From positions 1-13,346 of the forward strand of contig DLXM01000359.1 in the NCBI GenBank assembly GCA_003448835.1: a stretch of 13,346 nt of DNA, given 5' to 3'. Position numbers and translations under genes: made by a program. Positions 7,989 through 13,346 of this stretch are shown here, piece after piece (the stretch's first letter is position 1; each line of letters starts with the position of its first letter). The stretch comes from Bacteroidota bacterium (GTDB lineage: Bacteria; Bacteroidota; Rhodothermia; Balneolales; HLUCCA01). A model generated the notes under the pieces. It did not search any database, had not been told where the DNA came from, and saw nothing but the letters and a program-made list of their open reading frames with translations.

Positions 7989-9055
7989 TTGTTTTGTTCG
8001 GCCTTGAACACATGATAATTGTTCAGACTCCAGTTGATTTCTGTAATGATTATTCTGATGATAGTTGCAATTGGAATAGCTACGAGCATCCCAATTATTC
8101 CAGCTAGTTCAGCTCCGATGAGAATAATAAATAAGATGTATAGAGGATGAATGTCAGCTGATTTGCTAAAAATCAGTGGTTGTAAGATTAAATTATCCAC
8201 AATTTGAGCAATTAGTATTGCAAGTATACAATATGGGACTAATGAAAAATCACCTGTTTCAAATATCCCAACAACGATTGATAATAAATATCCAATAATT
8301 GGACCGAAATAGGGAATTGTATTTGCTAATCCTACGGCCACTCCAACGGAAAGGGCATTATTTAATCCAATATATGATAACAATGACCATGAAATGATTG
8401 CAATCAAAGTACTTTGAATGAGTACACCTTTGAAATACATCAGCAATCTTGTTTCTATTTTATTGAGGATGGTTAAAGTTGTCTCAAAGTATTTATTCGG
8501 GACAATTTCAAGAATTTGTCGTCTGAGTTTACTACCATCTTTTAAAAAGAAAAACGTGGCAAAGGGAATAATCAGTGTCGCTGTAAATATATTTGCGAAT
8601 ATTCCAACGAGATTCGACAACGTGCTTTGTAAACCACCAACATCTAATAGTCGGTCGAAAAACTGTGAGAACAATAATTTTATTTGTCCGTCACCAATAA
8701 AGGGGGCTACCAGTAAAACTTGTTCCTCGATTTTGCCGGCTATGTTATTGGCAGTTTCAATATTGATTTGTTGAGCCAGATTTATTATTTGATTTCCTAT
8801 GGTTGGTCCAATGGTAGTAGATGCCCAAACTAACAGTAAAATGAATGAAATAACTACTAATAGGGCAGCTGTAGTCCTATTAAATCCGGCAACTTGCATT
8901 CTGTTGACAATCGGTTCAAATAGATAGGCGAATATCAATGCAATAAGTACATATCCAACCAAAGTTGCAAACCTGTATAGCAACAATAATGCTATGATTA
9001 AAAAGAAAGTAAACATGAGTCCGCGAAGGACCCGATCGAGTGTTAATTTTCTCAC
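7985..9055 (-). CDS. AI-2E / PerM-family membrane transporter
   Basis: This is a 356-residue polytopic membrane protein of the AI-2E (UPF0118, PerM) family, whose members include the E. coli AI-2 exporter TqsA and various putative ion or solute transporters. Hydrophobic segments lie near 10-27, 32-48, 62-80, 148-170, 208-230, 233-263, 273-292 and 304-338. The long hydrophilic stretch at about 85-145 is typical. Family signatures are FFFLKDG (168-174), VGLANTIPYFGPIIG (241-255), DNLILQPLIFSKSADIHP (287-304) and GMLVAIPIATIIR (322-334). The start is GTG at 9055, giving a GTGA overlap with the recX stop; no closer ATG precedes the first helix. Substrate cannot be told from sequence, and a role in quorum signalling should not be assumed. 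Confidence 0.9.
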   Translation of the reverse strand: MRKLTLDRVLRGLMFTFFLIIALLLLYRFATLVGYVLIALIFAYLFEPIVNRMQVAGFNRTTAALLVVISFILLLVWASTTIGPTIGNQIINLAQQINIETANNIAGKIEEQVLLVAPFIGDGQIKLLFSQFFDRLLDVGGLQSTLSNLVGIFANIFTATLIIPFATFFFLKDGSKLRRQILEIVPNKYFETTLTILNKIETRLLMYFKGVLIQSTLIAIISWSLLSYIGLNNALSVGVAVGLANTIPYFGPIIGYLLSIVVGIFETGDFSLVPYCILAILIAQIVDNLILQPLIFSKSADIHPLYILFIILIGAELAGIIGMLVAIPIATIIRIIITEINWSLNNYHVFKAEQNK

Positions 9056-9780
9056 GAGTTTATATTGATTATCAATCGGTCTATGAATTTAAAAACATCA
9101 TTGCCATTAAATCCTTTTCTCATCAAATAATCAACGACTTTTTTCTTTCTTTTAAAAGTATCTTTTTCTCTTAAAAAATGATTTTTCTTTTTTTGAACTA
9201 ATCTTTCCAATGTTTCATAAATATCCGGATCATCATCCAATTTTGATAGAACCTTTTCGATAATTTGTTGGGAAATACCCTCTCTGAAAAGGTACATTTT
9301 AATTTTATTGGGTCCCCAACCTGCCAGGTTATATTTATCATTTGCATAGGCTTTTGCAAATTCGTGGTCATTTAGCCAACCTTTTGATTCGAAATCATCC
9401 AGAATTGGATCAATATCGGATTTCCGGTATTGTTTTGTCCGTGCTTTTCGAATTAATTGAAATCTGGAATATGGTCGTCGGGCGAGGAGTCCAAGCATCC
9501 ACGATTTAATTTGGTCACGAAGTATGGTAGCGCAAATGTCGTCTACCTGATGGGCTGTAACTTCTGTGCCTTTGTGAAGAGAAAGGGAAGTTGCGTCGAA
9601 TAAAGATATTCCAAATACAAACATCCCTTCTGAAAATATTGAAACTCTGGAACTGTCGTTTTTTTGAACAACAACTTCTGAAATTCTGAATGGGACCAGC
9701 TCATTCAGAATCTCATGAAGATCAGGTTTCTCTGTTTTTTCAGTTGGATTCTTCAACTGTTTTGGCAGATTTCTTTCCAT
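9052..9780 (-). CDS. recX: RecX, RecA regulatory protein
   Basis: RecX binds RecA filaments and limits their extension and activity. It has 242 residues, longer than short enterobacterial forms but normal for the wider family. An N-terminal part (ISEVVVQK... at 33 and [11 protein letters not shown] at 53-63) precedes three helical repeats: [18 protein letters not shown]...GWLND (96-138), [29 protein letters not shown] (141-169) and the Lys-rich C-terminal repeat with [10 protein letters not shown] (215-224). The ATG at 9780 makes recX overlap the end of recA by 41 nt in another frame. An in-frame TTG at 9756 also lies inside recA, and no ATG occurs between the recA stop and the conserved region, so some overlap is likely real. 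The gene is very AT-rich, with many Lys codons. Confidence 0.93.
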   Translation of the reverse strand: MERNLPKQLKNPTEKTEKPDLHEILNELVPFRISEVVVQKNDSSRVSIFSEGMFVFGISLFDATSLSLHKGTEVTAHQVDDICATILRDQIKSWMLGLLARRPYSRFQLIRKARTKQYRKSDIDPILDDFESKGWLNDHEFAKAYANDKYNLAGWGPNKIKMYLFREGISQQIIEKVLSKLDDDPDIYETLERLVQKKKNHFLREKDTFKRKKKVVDYLMRKGFNGNDVFKFIDRLIININS

Positions 9781-10816
9781 TTACCGGTGTAACTACAGGT
9801 GCAGAAGTGCCGGAAGGAGGGAAGAGCTTCTCACGGATTGTGGTTTCAATTTTCTTACAAAGTGCGGGATCTTCTTCAAGGAATTGCATGGCTGAGTCAG
9901 CGCCCTGTCCGATTGGCTCACCATCATAGCGGAACCAACTACCTCGTTTTTCAATGATATCATGCTCAACGGCCATATCCAGAATTTCAGCAATACGTGA
10001 AATACCTTTCCCGTACATAATGTTGAATTCAACTTCCTTGAAAGGTGGAGCTACTTTATTCTTGACAACTTTAATTTTAGTTCTGTTACCAATGACTTCA
10101 TCACCTTTTTTAATGGCACCAATACGGCGGATATCTAATCGAACGGATGCATAAAATTTAAGTGCCCGACCACCGGTAGTTGTTTCCGGGTTACCGAACA
10201 TGACACCAATTTTCTCACGAACCTGGTTGATAAAAATTACTGAAGTCCGGGTTTTGTTCACAACACCGGTAAGTTTTCTCAATGCTTGTGACATTAAACG
10301 CGCCTGGAGACCCATGTGTGAATCACCCATGTCACCTTCTAATTCTGCACGGGGGACAAGTGCTGCAACCGAATCGATTACTACTACATCTAAAGCACCG
10401 GATCGGATTAATGTCTCAGCGATTTCGAGTGCTTGCTCACCACTATCCGGTTGGGAAATCAGCATTTCTTCGGTATTAATCCCCAAATTTCGGGCATATT
10501 TTGCATCAAATGCATGTTCAGCATCAATAAAAGCGGCATAACCACCTTTTTTCTGAGCTTCAGCAACCACATGCAAAGCGAGTGTGGTTTTACCACTTGA
10601 TTCAGGTCCATAAATCTCACTAATACGACCTCTTGGAATGCCTCCAACCCCCAAACAATAGTCAATAGCCATAGAACCGGTAGAAATGACATCAATATCT
10701 ACAACCGGAGTATCTCCAAGCCGCATAATTGATCCTTTACCATGATTTTTTTCAATTTGGCCTACTGCGAGGTCAAGTGCTTTTAGTCGTTCGGCGTTGC
10801 CATTAGTTGATGACAT
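9740..10816 (-). CDS. recA: RecA recombinase
   Basis: RecA forms ATP-dependent filaments on single-stranded DNA, carries out strand exchange and triggers LexA self-cleavage where an SOS system exists. The 358-residue product has the full core: Walker A GPESSGKT (70-77), catalytic E100 in DAEHAFD, Walker B VVVIDSV (144-150), loop L1 around [20 protein letters not shown] (160-179), loop L2 [20 protein letters not shown] (197-216) and the C-terminal domain with [17 protein letters not shown]. The tail after about residue 335 ([17 protein letters not shown]) is variable and not acidic-rich as in E. coli, though it ends in VEESN. The ATG at 10816 has no clear Shine-Dalgarno sequence. It heads a run of overlapping genes through purH. 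Confidence 0.99.
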   Translation of the reverse strand: MSSTNGNAERLKALDLAVGQIEKNHGKGSIMRLGDTPVVDIDVISTGSMAIDYCLGVGGIPRGRISEIYGPESSGKTTLALHVVAEAQKKGGYAAFIDAEHAFDAKYARNLGINTEEMLISQPDSGEQALEIAETLIRSGALDVVVIDSVAALVPRAELEGDMGDSHMGLQARLMSQALRKLTGVVNKTRTSVIFINQVREKIGVMFGNPETTTGGRALKFYASVRLDIRRIGAIKKGDEVIGNRTKIKVVKNKVAPPFKEVEFNIMYGKGISRIAEILDMAVEHDIIEKRGSWFRYDGEPIGQGADSAMQFLEEDPALCKKIETTIREKLFPPSGTSAPVVTPVNGKKSAKTVEESN

Positions 10817-10843
10817 AACATTTAGGTTTAATTAGGTTTTAGA

Positions 10844-10900
10844 ATATATGTGTAAAATATGTAATTATTTCAAGAAGTCAAGATAAATATTCACATATAT
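10844..10900. repeat. Inverted repeat flanking the recA promoter
   Basis: The 9-mer atatatgtg at 10844-10852 is matched by its exact reverse complement cacatatat at 10892-10900, 39 bp apart. One arm lies just upstream of the putative -35 and the other at the expected transcription start of recA. This placement would suit an operator pair, but the sequence is AT-rich, so a chance match is a serious possibility. No known operator consensus was recognised in it. Confidence 0.35.
10854..10881 (-). promoter_or_regulatory. Putative sigma70-type promoter of recA
   Basis: On the minus strand TTGACT (10876-10881) resembles the -35 consensus at five of six positions. TATTTT (10854-10859) follows after a 16-nt spacer as a -10 with four of six matches. 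The start of transcription would fall near 10847, leaving a leader of about 30 nt before the recA ATG. The Bacteroidetes-type promoter (TTTG with TAnnTTTG) is not matched here. Confidence 0.5.
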
Positions 10901-10931
10901 ATCAGAGTATGAATTCCAGGATTCCTTACAA

Positions 10932-12122
10932 TTAAAGTTCTTTTTTCACAATTTTTGCCAAAATATCGAATGCCTCATCGATTTGCCTACTAACTAAATA
11001 TGGAGCAGCTCCAAATCGGAGGATATCTCCACGGCAGTCTGTGAGCACTCCATTTATCTTTAGTTTTTCATAGTATTCTAAAGCATTTGGACTTCGTAGA
11101 GCAAGAAAGCCTCCATTTAATGTCAGACTATAGGTATGTGCTAACTTTATCTCAGATGGATTCAGATCTAATTTCAAAAATTTATATTTCATGTAAGCAA
11201 TCTGCTCACTATAAATCTTACTTAATATTTTTGAGTTAATCCCATACTCATTAAAAAAATCTGTTACAGCTGCACCTCTGAATGCTGAAATCCCATCAAA
11301 GGTCGCCCCATAAAAACGCCAGTCCCCCGAATCATAGCGCACCTGCCCGGTTGACCTCGGCCCCTTCAATGAAGATAACGTTGCAAACCACCCGGTAACA
11401 ATGGGACGCATCTCACAATCCTTCGGAAATCGTAAAAAACAATTCCCTTCACCCCACTGCAAATATTTATAACCACCAATCAACATAAAGCAGTCATCCA
11501 AACCAGACACCCGAAGTGATAATTGAACCACATTGGTCCCATGATAATCATCTATTAAAAGCGGAATACCCGCTTCTCTGCAATGTACAGCCACTTGTGG
11601 TAATTCCACATTAACCAAGCCATGTTCAAAATAAACTCTGGATAGCATAACTCCGGCAGTATTATCGGTTAATTCGGACTTCAATCGCTCCGCAAATCCT
11701 GCTAAAGGAAGTGCCGGAACATATACAACTTCAATCCCTTCTTCCTGCAACCTGGATAACTGCCTGTATAAACTATAAAACTCGGTATCGGTTGTAATCA
11801 ACCGTGGTTTATTCTTTAGGTCCAACGCCGATAACCATCGTACAATAAGATGATGTGTATTTTCACAATGGGTATAATTCCCATCGGGATCGTCATAATA
11901 TTTGCGCAAATAGTCGCGCATGATTCCGATTTTTTCAAATACTTTTTCCCATTTGGTATCTACCAATCGGGCAGCTACATCGAATGCCTCCAGCATCCCA
12001 TCCATTGCAACATCCGGCCACGCCTGATGCGAATGACCTGTGAACAACAACCGATTCGAAACATCGAACTTTGTGTATTGTTGTGATAATTTCTCCGAGT
12101 ATATATCTGTTTGTAATGGCAT
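10932..12122 (-). CDS. Kynureninase-like PLP-dependent enzyme (aminotransferase class V fold), substrate unknown
   Basis: This 396-residue protein has the fold-type I PLP architecture of class V aminotransferases and most resembles kynureninase. GGYKYLQWGEG (216-226) holds the likely Schiff-base K219, matching the kynureninase YKYLNxGxG pattern. DDYHG (191-195) supplies the PLP-ring Asp and the adjacent His, TDTEFYSL (111-118) matches the region before the large domain, and VTGWFATL (242-249) matches the kynureninase GW(W/F) segment. The N-terminus has a distinctive TGHSHQAWPD (28-37) in place of the usual N-S-L-G-L. The C-terminal domain contains LRFGAAPY, near the conserved R-x-x-x-x-P-Y that binds the substrate carboxylate. 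It stands 33 nt after xseA and 115 nt before recA, with no tryptophan- or NAD-pathway neighbour. It could be a true kynureninase, a cysteine desulfurase-like lyase or an epimerase-type relative; family membership is secure, function is not. Confidence 0.8.
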   Translation of the reverse strand: MPLQTDIYSEKLSQQYTKFDVSNRLLFTGHSHQAWPDVAMDGMLEAFDVAARLVDTKWEKVFEKIGIMRDYLRKYYDDPDGNYTHCENTHHLIVRWLSALDLKNKPRLITTDTEFYSLYRQLSRLQEEGIEVVYVPALPLAGFAERLKSELTDNTAGVMLSRVYFEHGLVNVELPQVAVHCREAGIPLLIDDYHGTNVVQLSLRVSGLDDCFMLIGGYKYLQWGEGNCFLRFPKDCEMRPIVTGWFATLSSLKGPRSTGQVRYDSGDWRFYGATFDGISAFRGAAVTDFFNEYGINSKILSKIYSEQIAYMKYKFLKLDLNPSEIKLAHTYSLTLNGGFLALRSPNALEYYEKLKINGVLTDCRGDILRFGAAPYLVSRQIDEAFDILAKIVKKEL

Positions 12123-12155
12123 AGTTATTATTTTATTAAATTCGCCTTCACTTTT

Positions 12156-13346
12156 TCACTTTTTTTCTCCTTCTCTCCATCTTCCATCTTTCCACTCAAT
12201 CTCGTGACTCGATTTCGAATCAAAATCAACCTTAGGACGAACCCACTTGCCTTGCTGCAAAATTCGTGTGAATCCACGGGACAACGGCTCCGTTGGATCC
12301 AGTCTTAGTAGTCCCGAATCTATTTCACGCCAACTATCCGACCCCGAATCAACCCGCGCTCTAACTAAATCCTTGATCTTTCGTTGCGATAACTCAAGTT
12401 TTTTTCGTTCATTCATAACACGGATTTGAAGCGATGGGCCCGTTGATTTACTAATCGACATCACTGATTGTCGTAAATTTCCCAACTGATATTTCATCCG
12501 CTGATCCATCTGCATCCGATTTCGACGAATCACATCTCTGCTAAACCTGATTTTGTCTTTTACCACCAACAAAGCATGCGTCTTCAATAATTTTTGTATA
12601 TGCTGCCGACTCAATTCGAGTCCGCCAAGTACCACAGTCTCAACACGTCTTTCCATCTCCGACACTGCTAACTTCAGATCTCTCACATCCGGCGTGGCCA
12701 TAACCGCTGCCTGCGTTGGCGTCGCAGCCCTGGCATCCGCAACAAAATCCGATATACTGAAATCAGTTTCATGCCCAACAGCACTAATTACCGGAATCGG
12801 ACACGCAACAATAGCCCTCGCCACAACCTCCTCATTGAACGGCCATAAATCTTCAAGCGACCCCCCACCACGCCCAACTATCAAAACATCAACATCTGCC
12901 GCCCGACCAAACCACTCAATCCCGGCCGATATTTCTGCCGCAGCAGCCAGTCCCTGAACAGCTGCATGATACAACTGAACCACTGCCAACGGATACCTCC
13001 GCTCAAGCGTCGATCGAATATCCTGAAACGCAGCACCGGTCTCCGACGTCACAACACCAATCTTTCTTGGAAACTTCGGCAGCGCCTTTTTCAACGATTC
13101 GTCAAAGAGACCCTCATTCTCAAGTTTCTTTTTGAGTCGCTCAAATGCCAATTGCAATGCACCTTCACCTGCCTGTTCAACCGATTTTACCACGATCTGA
13201 TACCTACCCGATGGCGGATACAACTGGATATCACCCGAAACATTGATCTGCTGTCCATGAGCCGGAATAGCTTTAAGTCGCTGCACGGTCGACCTCCAGA
13301 TCACACAAGAAATCGCAGCACTTTCATCTTTTAGCGTAAAATACAT
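12156..13346 (-). CDS. xseA: XseA, exodeoxyribonuclease VII large subunit (5' end cut by window edge)
   Basis: Exonuclease VII degrades single-stranded DNA from both ends to oligonucleotides; XseA is the catalytic subunit and works with several copies of small XseB. The visible 396 residues start inside the N-terminal OB-fold: MYFTLKDESAAISCVIW corresponds to the internal G-H-x-YFTLKD motif, so the first visible Met is probably internal and some tens of residues are missing. Catalytic-domain motifs follow: KIGVVTSETGAA (95-106), RGGGSLEDLWPFN (159-171) and VGHETDFSISDFVADARAATPT (190-211). A long charged helical region (about 225-335) is the coiled-coil arm, and the C-terminal DPTEPLSRGFTRI matches the family ending. 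No xseB follows. The 3' end is a purine-rich tract coding for GRWREGEKK. Parts of the gene are clearly richer in GC than recX. Confidence 0.95.
   Translation of the reverse strand: MYFTLKDESAAISCVIWRSTVQRLKAIPAHGQQINVSGDIQLYPPSGRYQIVVKSVEQAGEGALQLAFERLKKKLENEGLFDESLKKALPKFPRKIGVVTSETGAAFQDIRSTLERRYPLAVVQLYHAAVQGLAAAAEISAGIEWFGRAADVDVLIVGRGGGSLEDLWPFNEEVVARAIVACPIPVISAVGHETDFSISDFVADARAATPTQAAVMATPDVRDLKLAVSEMERRVETVVLGGLELSRQHIQKLLKTHALLVVKDKIRFSRDVIRRNRMQMDQRMKYQLGNLRQSVMSISKSTGPSLQIRVMNERKKLELSQRKIKDLVRARVDSGSDSWREIDSGLLRLDPTEPLSRGFTRILQQGKWVRPKVDFDSKSSHEIEWKDGRWREGEKK

Larger units (their letters stand above)
10817..10931 (-). other. AT-rich intergenic region upstream of recA
   Basis: This 115-bp gap separates the kynureninase-like gene from recA. 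It holds the putative recA promoter, the inverted repeat around it, and a direct repeat of AACCTAA in the leader (about 10823-10840). I found neither a Gram-negative LexA box (CTGT-N8-ACAG) nor a Bacillus-type box (GAAC-N4-GTTC). A GGAAT/GGAATT sequence just after the upstream stop does not form a convincing terminator stem and lacks a T run. Confidence 0.5.

Noticed and set aside
7985..9055. Interpreting the AI-2E-family transporter as evidence of quorum sensing
   Set aside because: The family is broad, and no luxS, lsr or other signalling gene is present in the window, so the name alone does not support that role.
10908..10931. Possible terminator after the PLP-enzyme gene
   Set aside because: The GGAAT/GAATTC sequence forms at best a 4-6 bp stem with an unsuitable loop and no following T run.
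12149..12195. Purine-rich tract with short repeats (minus strand) at the end of xseA
   Set aside because: It mostly encodes the charged XseA tail, and the repeats are only partial 7-mers; it looks like low-complexity coding sequence, not a regulatory element.
12553..12957. 134-codon open frame on the plus strand
   Set aside because: It is antisense to the conserved catalytic part of xseA and has a low-complexity Ser/Thr/Ala composition without motifs.

Overview
The window is a dense, single-direction stretch of bacterial core genes. All 13 genes read on the minus strand, so transcription runs from high to low coordinates. The gene order purH-mreB-mreC-mreD-mrdA-rodA, the AT-rich leaders with few Shine-Dalgarno sequences, and the QND(T)GSA variant of the RodA motif suggest a member of the Bacteroidota/Rhodothermota/Balneolota/Chlorobiota group (FCB bacteria). 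This is inferred from recalled gene order and motifs. The phylum cannot be fixed without a tree.

Layout in transcription order. (1) 13346-12156: xseA, the large subunit of exonuclease VII, cut by the window edge. (2) 12122-10932: a PLP-dependent class V aminotransferase-fold enzyme resembling kynureninase. (3) A 115-bp AT-rich gap with a reasonable sigma70-type promoter. (4) recA, recX, an AI-2E/PerM-type membrane transporter, an S66 LD-carboxypeptidase, purN and purH, from 10816 to 4910. Every junction in this run overlaps: 41 nt for recA/recX and 4 nt at each of the others (GTGA, ATGA, TTGA, ATGA), so it looks like one translationally coupled transcription unit. (5) A second 115-bp AT-rich gap, then the rod-shape cluster mreB-mreC-mreD-mrdA(pbp2)-rodA, with rodA cut by the left edge.

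Together the genes cover homologous recombination and its modulation (RecA, RecX, XseA), the last folate-dependent steps of purine synthesis (PurN, PurH), cytosolic muropeptide trimming (LD-carboxypeptidase) and the elongasome that builds the lateral cell wall (MreBCD, PBP2, RodA). I see no rRNA, tRNA, CRISPR array, insertion sequence, phage gene or clear Rho-independent terminator, and no gene-free stretch longer than 115 bp.

No undescribed system is evident. The items most worth a second look are the kynureninase-like enzyme of unknown substrate, the overlapping recA-to-purH chain with its alternative GTG and TTG starts, and the recA control region, which has no canonical LexA box but has an inverted repeat flanking the promoter.
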